DNA of 64,000 bases. It comes from Paracyclopina nana. Lineage: Eukaryota > Arthropoda > Copepoda > Cyclopoida > Cyclopettidae. Numbering within the stretch: position 1 is the stretch's first letter; each line of letters begins with the position of its first letter. The stretch covers positions 13,280,501 through 13,344,500 of the forward strand of contig JAGUCH010000002.1 of NCBI GenBank assembly GCA_019096065.1, read 5' to 3'. The notes beneath the pieces were generated by a model. It had not been told where the DNA came from. It made no database searches and saw only the letters and a program-made list of their open reading frames with translations. Below are positions 35,671-44,536 of the stretch, one piece after another. Position numbers and translations under genes: made by a program.

Positions 35671-36157
35671 GTACTTGGATCGACTAGGACATACTGTCCC
35701 TGGATAGACTGCAACAGATCGTCCTTGGATAGACAGACAGAACTCATAGTCCCTGGATCGACGAGACGGATAGTCCTTGGATCGACTACTATGACTTAGC
35801 AGGACCTAGGTCGACTAGAATGAACTGTGCTAGGATAGACTGACATAACTGACTGTCCCTGCATCGAAAAAACGGATCGTCCTTGGATCGACAGCTAGAA
35901 TGTACTGTACAATGTTAGAATTCAACAAAAACTTTTGTTCTATCCAAAGACTGTATGTTCTCATAGTCGATCCAAGGACGATTTGTCTTGTCGAGCCAAG
36001 TACATTTCGTTTTTCTTGTCTAACCTAATACATGTCAGTCCTGGTCTATCCAAGGACTGTGTGTTCTGACAGTCGGTCCACGGATGATCCGTTTTGTCGA
36101 TGCAAGGCCGGTTCGTTGTAGTCTATCCACGGACGATCCGTTGTCGATCCAAGGGTA
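35671..36157. repeat. Palindromic array: nine forward, nine inverted copies of a 14-bp motif
   Basis: Forward copies of GTCCYTGGATMGAC-like sequence begin near 35671, 35696, 35721, 35749, 35773, 35803, 35826, 35854 and 35879. Inverted copies (GTCKATCCAAGGAC-like) begin near 35940, 35966, 35990, 36018, 36044, 36072, 36096, 36121 and 36143. Spacing is about 25 bp and the spacers differ. The axis is near 35925. Copies vary by one to four bases. Long inverted repeats built of short tandem units are typical of foldback elements. Confidence 0.85.
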
Positions 36158-36353
36158 GGAGTCCGTTTCTTGGTACAATTACCAAATAACAAATAAAAAA
36201 AGCTTTACAAAATATAATAAACGGTGGAACAAAATTGGGCATATGTCGTGCTACCGTAGGCCGGCCGGCTACCTTTAGGCTGTTTTTTGGAACTGAGTTT
36301 TGAGAATTGATCTACTCATCAAGCCCGCTCTAGCCCGCTTGATTCCATGACTA

Positions 36354-36519
36354 ACACATCACTTGAGCTCACACGCTATGTAGTAAGAACTACTAGCTGG
36401 CGCCACCTAGGCTAAGACTAATAGTTCCCTATAGTTCAACTGAATATCTTATAATAAAGTTGAACTAGTTCCCTACCGCCTCAGCAAAAGTTAGACCCCA
36501 AGAAAAATCCCTGAGAGGT
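36354..36519 (+). repeat. Inner inverted repeat, left partner
   Basis: Reverse complement of 51139-51304 with only a few differences over about 166 bp. Contains the short palindrome TAGTTCAACT ... AGTTGAACTA at about 36435-36470. Confidence 0.85.
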
Positions 36520-36830
36520 TTTTACTTTGTAAAATGAGCTCAGACATTTTGTAAGCCTGTTTTATAATTTGTTTACATATATATACGATTTTATATGATG
36601 GAAAGTAATTTTCAAATGTTAATGAAGTTACCAGACCAGACAATCTCGACTTAGCATCTGTTCTATTACTAAGAGGGCTTGGGTTAAGAGGCCCTCAGTA
36701 GTGCAAGAGTAGCTGAAACCTTTAATCAATCAATTAAAAATTGTGCATTTTGAATTTGGCACTTTTTGGAGCTAAAAGATGTGTTAGATCAAGTTTTGTC
36801 TGGTATCTCTGATAGAGTCTGCACTCTTCT
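36519..36830 (+). repeat. Partial direct copy of tRNA-bearing element A and its neighbour
   Basis: Matches 39073-39385 in the same orientation, including one terminal inverted repeat (TATATGATGGAAAGTAATTT), but stops before the tRNA-like part. Confidence 0.8.
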
Positions 36831-37221
36831 ATAGAGCACTGAATTTTGATGAGAGTATCTCGTTCTCAACAACAGCTGAAAGGAGCTGAGCATAACCAGA
36901 CTAATAGGGTTATCGTGGAGCCCTGAGCACATACATCGAGCTGGAGACCTGAACTTTGGCACGTGCATTTGTCTTCCCATTGCGGACAATAGTTATTAGC
37001 GGCATTTTTCGATTTTCCGCCAAATGACAGACTTCCATTTTTCTCCGTTCTCCGGCGACAAAATGAGATGAATTTTTGTGTGTGACTCTCATTTTGCAAG
37101 GGCTACAACTTTTATTAATGACTTTTTTCCAGATTTGGACTCCCAAGGGCACTTGTTTATGAGCATTTTTCGTATTTTCGCGATATCTCAGACAGGCCTC
37201 AACTAAATGGGCTGAAGCAAG

Positions 37222-38077
37222 GACAAAAGCGTGGAAGAAAAGGAGTCAACATCTCAAGTCAAGACAAAGGATGATGATGACTTGATTAAGCAGCTTCAAG
37301 CTGGAAATAAGAGACCAGTTCTTCTCAAGATTGATCGAGGTCACAATATTGCTGAACTTAACCTCACCTCACCCTCACATGAACTTGAAGATGAGAACGA
37401 TTCCCGGCTTCGGAGGTCAAAACGCAATGTCAACAAGGCGATGCCTCCATTTCCTCCACATGAATCTGAGGTATGAGTGAAAAGACAATATTTACGCTTC
37501 ATTTAATTAGATGTATCTTATAGGCCTCTGACTTAGGTCAACAGCAAGTTGCCGATACTCAAACTTCGGAAATTGACAAAAGAGCAGATACTCTCTTCGA
37601 TGATGCATTAGGTCTGTCTCAATGTTTCAACATGACACCACCTTACAGCCCACCTGGCCCAAGCCAACAATATCTAGGTACAAAGAGTAAAAATTGTCTT
37701 TTTGATTGTAAATATCAGCATGTTATTTTACATGTCGATTTTACATGTCGACCATCACCAGCCAATGAGTCATTGCTCTACAATCACAAAGAAAGCTTAA
37801 TGACACCTCCAAACAATGCATCATTGGGAAATGAAAGCATGCATGGTCAGGAAACAGAAACCGATTCAGTTGCTGACTTAGGCAAGATGGGTCGTGAAGA
37901 GGGCAATGCTGATGAAAACGAGAATGACCAAGAATCAATTCAGTTCCAGGTAAAAAGATCTCAAACTAGCTAATGTGTTAAGATGTTAACTCATTTCATT
38001 ATTAGTTCGACTTTGATGAAATCTGTAACCTGTGCCTGATTCCTGATGGCCTAAATGAACTGATTGACAAGCTTTAA
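37222..38077 (+). CDS. Four-exon gene of unknown function inside the composite element
   Basis: Exons up to 37470, 37524-37677, 37762-37949 and 38006-38077 join through GT-AG introns of 53, 84 and 56 bp with matching phases, giving about 220 residues and a TAA stop. I do not recognise the family. The protein is acidic and Ser/Pro-rich and looks disordered: DDDDLIKQLQAGNKRPVLLK, then ELNLTSPSHELEDENDSRLR, a basic patch RRSKRNVNK (possible nuclear signal), proline-directed sites in MTPPYSPPGPSQ and SLMTPPNN, and a C-terminal helix FDFDEICNLCLIPDGLNELI. The 5' end is not solved: an in-frame TGA lies at 37213-37215 and no ATG opens the frame, so a first exon must lie upstream, or it begins at a non-ATG codon. 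Preserved phases argue that the gene was recently, or still is, under selection. Confidence 0.6.
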
Positions 38078-38211
38078 GCATTTGAGAATGGAACAAAACT
38101 GAAATTTAGAAAAATTAGCACGTCAGAAAGAAGATACTTAGTCCAATGAAATATGAAGATATTCCAGTGATATGATGATTATTTAACGAATTTGTATCGT
38201 TACGTTTCAGA

Positions 38212-38340
38212 AATTATAAATGTATTTTTGATGATGATTCAGAAGAGAGAAGAAGAAGGAGACGACGGGGTGATGTGCTGCGCTTGAAAAGATCTATTAT
38301 ACTGTTTGGATACTTTAAGAAGCAGAAAATTCTTGAGTGA
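38212..38340 (+). other. Possible extra exon or small frame after the cargo gene
   Basis: A pyrimidine-rich acceptor (TTACGTTTCAG, ending 38210) is followed by an open 42-codon frame ending in TGA. It encodes an acidic start (CIFDDDSEE), seven Arg in a row, then GDVLRLKRSIILFGYFKKQK. It could be an alternative last exon of the gene at 37222-38077 or chance. Several AATAAA-like signals follow (about 38401). Confidence 0.25.
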
Positions 38341-38960
38341 TAAATATGATATGTATTTGGAATGCATAAGAAAATTTATAGAGTCTTAAAACATGAAAAG
38401 AAATAAAAATACTATGAAAAATAGTCAATTTTTATTGTTGTAGCGGTTTTGGTACCTGAAATAAAAAATAGAGAATCATATGAAATAAATCAAAAAGTTA
38501 TTTTGGCACATGATATGATTTTTAAGCTTTGTTAGCGTGGAGATGTCAGTAGATGGTGCATGAAAAAGTATTGCTAATTCTTTTAGAAAAGATTTCATTT
38601 ACGCTTCCTAAAAAAGATCTTTTAACCATTTTAATGAAGAGTAAATTCTAGATTTTTCATTGATAGCTATTTATAAAATTACAAATATAGCATGGAATTA
38701 CTCTTTCATTTAAAAAAAGATGAATTACATAAAAGTTTATTTCGTGAAGAGGTTTTGGAAGAAATCTATTACAATAGCTCCTCTATAACCAGCTTCAAAA
38801 AGTGGTGAAACGTAATTGAGATCTTTTTTAACTTTTTTTTGTTTTGTGGGGAACCAGAAATTTTCCCAACTTTTCTGAAAGCTATACCCAGGTTGAGTTT
38901 ATGTCATTACATTATGTAACATCAAGTTCCGTACCACCTACGTAATATCTATTTATATAT

Positions 38961-39130
38961 GTAAACAATTTATAAAACAAGCTAATAAAATAGCTGAGCA
39001 AATTTTGTAAAGTAAAAATCGAGTGGCAACTTTGCGGGCTCGAGCTTGCGAGAGCCAAGTAATGCTACGAGATTTTTACTTTGTAAAATGAGCTCAGACA
39101 TTTTGTAAGCCTGTTTTATAATTTGTTTAC
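38961..39130. repeat. Hairpin element 1, about 170 bp
   Basis: Arms begin GTAAACAATTTATAAAACAA (38961) and end with the near-complement finishing TTTATAATTTGTTTAC (39130). The loop contains GGGCTCGAGCTTGCGAGAGCC. Its loop resembles that of the hairpin at 39835-40009, so the two belong to one family. Confidence 0.75.
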
Positions 39131-39142
39131 ATATATATACGA

Positions 39143-39726
39143 TTTTATATGATGGAAAGTAATTTTCAAATGTTAATGAAGTTACCAGACCAGGCAATCT
39201 TGACTTAGCATTTGATCCATTACTTTGAGGGCTTGGGTTGAGATGCCCTCAGTAGTGCAAGAGTAGCCGAAAGTGTCAATGAATCACTTAAAAAGTGTGC
39301 ATTTTGAATTTGGCACTTTTTGAAGCTAAAAGATGTGTTAGATCAAGTTTTGTTTGGTATCTCTGCTAGAGACTCTACTCCTCTGCTAAGCTTTGCTCAG
39401 CTTAGAAGAAGAATAGACAGGAATTCTAACAACAATTTTTTCTATCTGTAGTGGTAGCTCAGTCAGAAGAGCGTCGGACTCCTAATCTAGATGATCAGGG
39501 TTCGATCCCCATGCAAGGCATTTTTTCTCCTTTTTTCTGCAATGGGATTTACTTCTTGGACAATATCTGGTCAAACAGAGGAGCAACACACCTTATAAAA
39601 TACTTTATAATGTGTGTCACTTGATAAAGTAAAACGTCTGAGCCTTTATATATGTGTAGTGATATGAACTGAGACGAATTGGTAAACTGAATTATACATG
39701 CGAAAATTACTTTCCATCATATAAAA
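39143..39726 (+). mobile_element. TIR element A carrying a tRNA-like sequence, 584 bp
   Basis: Perfect 24-bp terminal inverted repeats: TTTTATATGATGGAAAGTAA plus four more bases at 39143-39166 and the exact complement at 39703-39726. Inside lie AATGAAGTTACCAG next to the left end, a tRNA-like sequence at 39448-39520 and GGTAAACTGAATTATACATG next to the right end. Both subterminal motifs recur in the B/C elements. No protein is coded, so it is non-autonomous. Confidence 0.82.
39448..39520 (+). other. tRNA-like sequence A
   Basis: Has an A box TAGCTCAGTCAGAAGAGC with a 4-bp D stem, an anticodon arm with loop CTCCTAA (anticodon CCT, Arg, if read as a tRNA) but a weak stem, and a consensus B box GGGTTCGATCCCC. 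The acceptor stem barely pairs, so it is tRNA-derived rather than a working tRNA. Six T residues follow at 39521-39526, a good pol III stop. Confidence 0.65.
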
Positions 39727-39834
39727 AAAATTATGGTGACGCGGTAATTAGGTCTTTTGGATTTTACCGAGGTGTCAAGGTAGTTAATGTAACATAATGA
39801 CTTGAACTCTATGTTGATAATAGTTATTTATTTC

Positions 39835-40009
39835 GAGCTGGGGCACGTAAAGTAGGGTCATTAAATAACTGAGCCAGGATTTTAAAATGGTAAAACTTGA
39901 GTACAGCTTTACTAGCCCGAGCCTGCGAGGGCTGTAATTGTACAAGTGTTTTTCCATTTTAAAATCCGAGGTCAGTCATTTAATGACCCTACTTTACGTG
40001 CCCTAGCTC
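39835..40009. repeat. Hairpin element 2, about 175 bp
   Basis: Arms GAGCTGGGGCACGTAAAGTA ... and its near-complement ending TACTTTACGTGCCCTAGCTC are about 60 bp each. The loop has AGCCCGAGCCTGCGAGGGCT. Related to hairpin 1 by its loop. Confidence 0.8.
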
Positions 40010-40196
40010 AAAATATACAATTTTATATTCTGTAATACGATTTTTGAGTGTTTTAATGAAGTTACTGGGCTGCCCCGTGCCCTAGAAAATACTGCTCGGT
40101 TTTGAGTTGCTATGTTAATGTCACTGGCTCTCATGAGCTAGCATCCCGTGGTTTGGGAGCAATAAAATAGACTTTTAAGATACATTTTTCGCAGAG

Positions 40197-40270
40197 GTGC
40201 TCCTATGGCACAATGGTTAGAGCGCTTGGCTCTTGATTCAGAAGTTTAGGGTTCAAATCCCAGTCATTCC
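40197..40270 (+). other. tRNA-like sequence B
   Basis: GTGCTCCTATGGCACAATGG with a D arm of Gln/Glu-tRNA style, an anticodon loop CTCTTGA, and a B box AGGGTTCAAATCCC with a 3-bp core T stem. The acceptor is weak. Followed shortly by a seven-T run (about 40276). Confidence 0.6.
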
Positions 40271-40343
40271 TTAACTTTTTTTATTTCTTTATCTGGCTTA
40301 AGTTATGGTTAAAGTCCTGTACATAGCATCCAATCTTCATGAT

Positions 40344-40415
40344 GTTTCCATAGCTCAGTGGTTAGAGCATTGGAATGCTAATCCAACAGTCTGTGGTTCA
40401 AACCTAGGATGATCC
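40344..40415 (+). other. tRNA-like sequence C
   Basis: TTTCCATAGCTCAGTGGTTA with a 4-bp D stem GCTC/GAGC, a perfect 5-bp anticodon stem TTGGA/TCCAA around loop ATGCTAA (anticodon GCT), and a B box TGTGGTTCAAACC. T and acceptor stems are poor. Six T residues at 40420-40425 would stop pol III. No long variable arm, so not a true serine tRNA. Confidence 0.62.
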
Positions 40416-40530
40416 TCTCTTTTTTCCAACTTCTTTGGAATTTGAATTACTTCCATGGAATATGAGGGGCATTAAATTGCTTAAAATCCCTCAAATTTGA
40501 TTCCAGGGCCGTTAAGTATTTAATATCCCC

Positions 40531-40867
40531 TGGTGCACACCTGTATTTTAGCAACCTTGTATTGCGCATTATTCAGCTATTGTCTCAATTACTAAGAATG
40601 CTAAGAAGCTCAATACAGAATAATCCGCCATTGCAATAAGAAGTCCAATTTCTTAGACTTTGGCCCAGCGGCCTCTATTTCAGGACTTATAGTGAGAGTA
40701 TCAAGTCTTATATAGCGGCCTCATCCTCGGGATCTATCCAGGCCAAATAGCCCCCTTGATTTCGGCCCTATCTCGTCTCGTCCTCGGCCTCGTCCTCGGC
40801 CCCCGGCCTCGACCTCGGCCTCGACATCGACCTGGAGACAAGGTAGTATTCATTCAGGTCATCACCA
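40531..40867 (+). repeat. 5' LTR
   Basis: Begins TGGTGCACACC and ends CATCACCA. Contains a GC-rich stretch of repeated CCTCGGCC-like units near its end. Matches the 3' LTR except at one position by eye. Confidence 0.93.
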
Positions 40868-41231
40868 AATACATGGCGCATCCAACGGTGGGGCCGGTAC
40901 CCGCGCACCCTGAAAAGTGCCCGACCGGCCATTTTGAGCTGGACTCATAACATTGTCAATAGACTGTGCAAGTGAGTCAGCTAACTAAAACTTTCTTTCA
41001 TTCACGTGGGAAAACCGAATCACGGAGCGGTCCTTTGCACTGGGCTTTGACTTGCCGCGCGGCTTCCCCACCGGCTCAAAACTGTCAACAGACTGTGTAA
41101 AGTGAGTCAGCTAAACTAAAAACTAAAACTTTTCTTCCCGTGTGAGAATTGTCAATCTATGGGGCGTTGCGCTGTGACTTGCCGCGCGGCCATCCCCACT
41201 GGCTTAAAATTATGAACTCTTTCCTTATGAT

Positions 41232-44200
41232 ATGTCTGACAAGAATAGTGATCACAAAGAAGACGATGACCAGCCAATAGTCATTGTCAACGAAAATCAA
41301 GACCCACATCCTGATCAAGACCAAAATCCCGACCGGGCAGAGACTCCAAGTTCTGCTCTAAGAAGAAGCTTGAGGATTCAAGGATTGCCCCCAAGTGCTG
41401 AAAGGGAAGTATTGCCTCATATATTTCCGCAGGCCTGCAAACTACTCTTCAATTTGAGTATCACACCCAAGTTGTCTGGTGGGGAAATCACCAGGCGACA
41501 ACTAGCCTTTTTGGAAGACTGGGATTTGACTGACTCCCCTATTCAGTGGAGCAACCGCAGTACTCCTCAAGCCTTGAAAAACCGGGTACCCACTGATCAA
41601 AACAATCCTGGTCCAAGTCAACAGCCGCACGGCAACATCAACTTGGACGGCAATTCATCTCCGAGTCCAAATACTTCAGGAGACAACGAAGAAAGCCCCA
41701 ATATAACCATCATGGGGGGAGATGACAAGACTCCTTCTAGCAGCAATGACAAAACTCCTTCTGGCAGCAAGGATCCCTCTCCAGACCCGAAGCCCGCCCA
41801 GACTGATGCCTCGAAAGGAGCCCGAAAAAAGACCTCCAACGTTGACAAGGCCAAAGCTTACAAGAAAGCCATGAAGGCGGTGGATCAATTCAAGGCCACC
41901 ATCAAAGAGGTGAACACCTTTTGCAGATCCATAAGGATCACGGCCAGGAACTGGGACAACCGCACGGAAATTCCAGAAACTCGATACATAAAGGAGGTTC
42001 TTGAAAAACTGGCAAAGGGCAAGGAGGCTATGCAAGCATGCTTCAAAGAGGTTGAAAAGCACCAGACGGCCAAGATCGACATCACGAGAGTGCTCAATGG
42101 CTTTGACCAAGAGAACAAAGCGGTCGACAACTTGGTCACACGACTTGAAGATTGGCTCCAGGCATGTCAAGAAGCGGAGTCCACCGGGATCAGAGTCTTG
42201 CCTCACCCGGAAAAGTCCTTCGACGAGCAGAGCTTCAACGAGGCTTTTCAGGAACCAGTCTACTCTTCAGAGTTTGCAAAAAATCTGGAAACCACATTGC
42301 ACCGAGAACGTCAAAAGGAGTCTGTTTCGGCGACCGCCACCACAGTGCCTCCCACGGAGCCTCCCACAGAAAAGAAGAAATCAAGCGAGACAAAAAATAA
42401 GCGTGACAAATCAAAGTCTGCCACGCCATCCGTCATATCGTTGTCAGAACCCAAAAAGCACACCCAAAAGCTGCCAAACGTTCAACCGCTGCCAGAAGAG
42501 GTGGACATTGGATGGACTAGAGAAGCCTTGAAGGAAAAGGCTGCGCAGCTCGAAGCGGCTATTCGTAAGCCAGCAACCTCCGCCGAGATCATTCACGCAG
42601 TCACGTCCTTGGAAGCAAAAATTGCCATATATGCACAACAGTGGCAAGAACTCTTGGAAATTAGTCCTTCAGTAGCTGCACAGCACGACCGGCATGATCT
42701 GGACTATCACAGGATCATCCAAGTTGCGAAGAAAGCCGCTAGTGTCGTTGCAACTCAAGAGCAAATTCTGCGCACGCATTTGGACAAACTAGCCAAGGGC
42801 ACTGTGTTCAAAAAGGGTGATAGATCCACAAAGAGCTACTCCCCTCCATTTGACGAGCTCCACCAATACACGGTGGGTGGGCTCAAGCTCAAGTACGACG
42901 CTAAGACCGACTCTTACAAAAAGGTTGGCCGCGTTCCTGGGAGCCAAGGGGGAGGGGAACCTGATGGAGATCCCTCTGACTCATCTGATTCGAGCTCAAG
43001 CTCAAGTTCGGATTCAAGCTCTTCGTCGTCTGACTGGTCACGGAAAGACAAGAAGAAGAAAAAGAAAAAGAAGAAGTCTTCATCAAGCGACTCAGACTCG
43101 GACCGCGACAAAAAGCGAAAAAAGAAAAAGAAAAAGCAGGATTCTGACGACGAAGACTTCTGGAACTCAGATTCGTCTGAGGACGAAAAGGAGAAGAAGA
43201 AGTCCAAAAGGCGCTCGCCACCATCTGAGTTGTCTTTGGGATCATTTGGCTCCCATCGCTCGTCCAAGTCCAGTAAGTCGAAGCCCAAGCACCGTGCGGT
43301 CAAGTTGGAGAACATTAAGATGCCAAGGTTTGCCAAGGAGGGAGACTACTTCATGTTCCGCGACAAATTCAAATTGTTTGTACACAAGGACAAGCAATTG
43401 AGCTATCCTGAGAAATACATCCGATTATGCGACGCTTGCGAGGGCGGTCCGGGGGAGACCTTCGTTGCCAACCAGGATCGAAACAAGAAAGGTTATTATA
43501 GAGCTCTCAAAAAATTGGACAAAGAGTTCTACAACAAGGATCGACTGCTGGACCATGCAACCTTGACGCTCCAGAACCTTCCCCCTATCGACATCAAGAA
43601 AAAAGACACAATTGTGACAGTGCGAACGCATTTGAATACGTTCATGGCTCATTTGCGATGTTGCACCAAGGGCAAGATGTCGAAAGGCGAACGCCAAGCT
43701 TATGCAACCATGGCCCTCCAAAACATCTCGTTCACGGAGAATACCAAAGAACATGTCATTACGTATTTGACTGGCCTGGGACATCATCGTTTCACCATCA
43801 AGTTGTTCGATGGATGGGCCTCAAGCCTCATGAAGCACCATCTCGATGCACTCAAGCCCCTTCAAGTGAGCACTCCAGAGGCGCCCGCCAAGTCGGTGTA
43901 TCCATCCAAGAAATACGAAGACTATAAGCCGAGTTTTGCTAAAGGAAACTACCAATGGTACAACAAGTTGGCGATGTCAACCATGTGCAACGAAGAGACA
44001 GCAGACCCTACTTACGCATCTTCAGGTGACGAGGGGGCGTGCGCCAAAGTTCTCTTCAGTGTAGTTGCCCAGGACGACCAGTTCACCTTCCTTGTATGTC
44101 CGCTATGCAATGAGGAACACAAGATCCCCGATTGCACCAAGTTTCGCGAAGCTTCAAACAAGGACAAGTACTTCTTGGTCAAGAACAGCGGCGCGTGTTT

Positions 44201-44525
44201 CCGCTGCCTGCGAGGTAGACATCACAAACCTCAATGCAACAAGTTGTCCTGGACCTGCTCCAAGTGCGGTTCGCCAGACCACAACTCGTGGCTCCACAAA
44301 GCTTGTGAAGAGTTGAAGTACTCCCGAGCGGGACCCTCGAAGGAAGATCTTGCGAAAGGTGACGACAATCAGCTGTCCAGCAAAGACTTGCTAGACCAGT
44401 TGAAGAAGCACCAGGACAAAGGCATCGAGGAGGTGAGGAAAATGTGTGCATCCTTGGAAAAGCGCATGGAGGGTAAGGCTCCATCTGAGAGCAGTGTCAA
44501 ACATTCAAATACGACAAAAAATTAA
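41232..44525 (+). CDS. Bel-Pao gag region
   Basis: Fossil-element gag of about 1,100 residues: an N-terminal disordered part, coiled-coil segments, a Ser/Lys/Asp low-complexity linker (around 42960-43240), the Pao-type gag core (KMPRFAKEGDYFMFRDKFKL region) and Cys/His knuckles near the C-terminus (CPLCNEEHKIPDC, CFRCLRGRHH, CSKCGSPDH). The low-complexity linker is unusually long. Confidence 0.9.
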   Translation: MSDKNSDHKEDDDQPIVIVNENQDPHPDQDQNPDRAETPSSALRRSLRIQGLPPSAEREVLPHIFPQACKLLFNLSITPKLSGGEITRRQLAFLEDWDLTDSPIQWSNRSTPQALKNRVPTDQNNPGPSQQPHGNINLDGNSSPSPNTSGDNEESPNITIMGGDDKTPSSSNDKTPSGSKDPSPDPKPAQTDASKGARKKTSNVDKAKAYKKAMKAVDQFKATIKEVNTFCRSIRITARNWDNRTEIPETRYIKEVLEKLAKGKEAMQACFKEVEKHQTAKIDITRVLNGFDQENKAVDNLVTRLEDWLQACQEAESTGIRVLPHPEKSFDEQSFNEAFQEPVYSSEFAKNLETTLHRERQKESVSATATTVPPTEPPTEKKKSSETKNKRDKSKSATPSVISLSEPKKHTQKLPNVQPLPEEVDIGWTREALKEKAAQLEAAIRKPATSAEIIHAVTSLEAKIAIYAQQWQELLEISPSVAAQHDRHDLDYHRIIQVAKKAASVVATQEQILRTHLDKLAKGTVFKKGDRSTKSYSPPFDELHQYTVGGLKLKYDAKTDSYKKVGRVPGSQGGGEPDGDPSDSSDSSSSSSSDSSSSSSDWSRKDKKKKKKKKKSSSSDSDSDRDKKRKKKKKKQDSDDEDFWNSDSSEDEKEKKKSKRRSPPSELSLGSFGSHRSSKSSKSKPKHRAVKLENIKMPRFAKEGDYFMFRDKFKLFVHKDKQLSYPEKYIRLCDACEGGPGETFVANQDRNKKGYYRALKKLDKEFYNKDRLLDHATLTLQNLPPIDIKKKDTIVTVRTHLNTFMAHLRCCTKGKMSKGERQAYATMALQNISFTENTKEHVITYLTGLGHHRFTIKLFDGWASSLMKHHLDALKPLQVSTPEAPAKSVYPSKKYEDYKPSFAKGNYQWYNKLAMSTMCNEETADPTYASSGDEGACAKVLFSVVAQDDQFTFLVCPLCNEEHKIPDCTKFREASNKDKYFLVKNSGACFRCLRGRHHKPQCNKLSWTCSKCGSPDHNSWLHKACEELKYSRAGPSKEDLAKGDDNQLSSKDLLDQLKKHQDKGIEEVRKMCASLEKRMEGKAPSESSVKHSNTTKN

Positions 44526-44536
44526 TTGCGCGTCAT

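Noticed and set aside
35671-36157. CRISPR-like array
   Set aside because: Repeats are degenerate, short, change orientation halfway, and the genome is an arthropod's.
39448-40415. Functional host tRNA genes
   Set aside because: Acceptor and T stems pair poorly and the variable arm does not fit the anticodon in C. They look tRNA-derived rather than working tRNAs.
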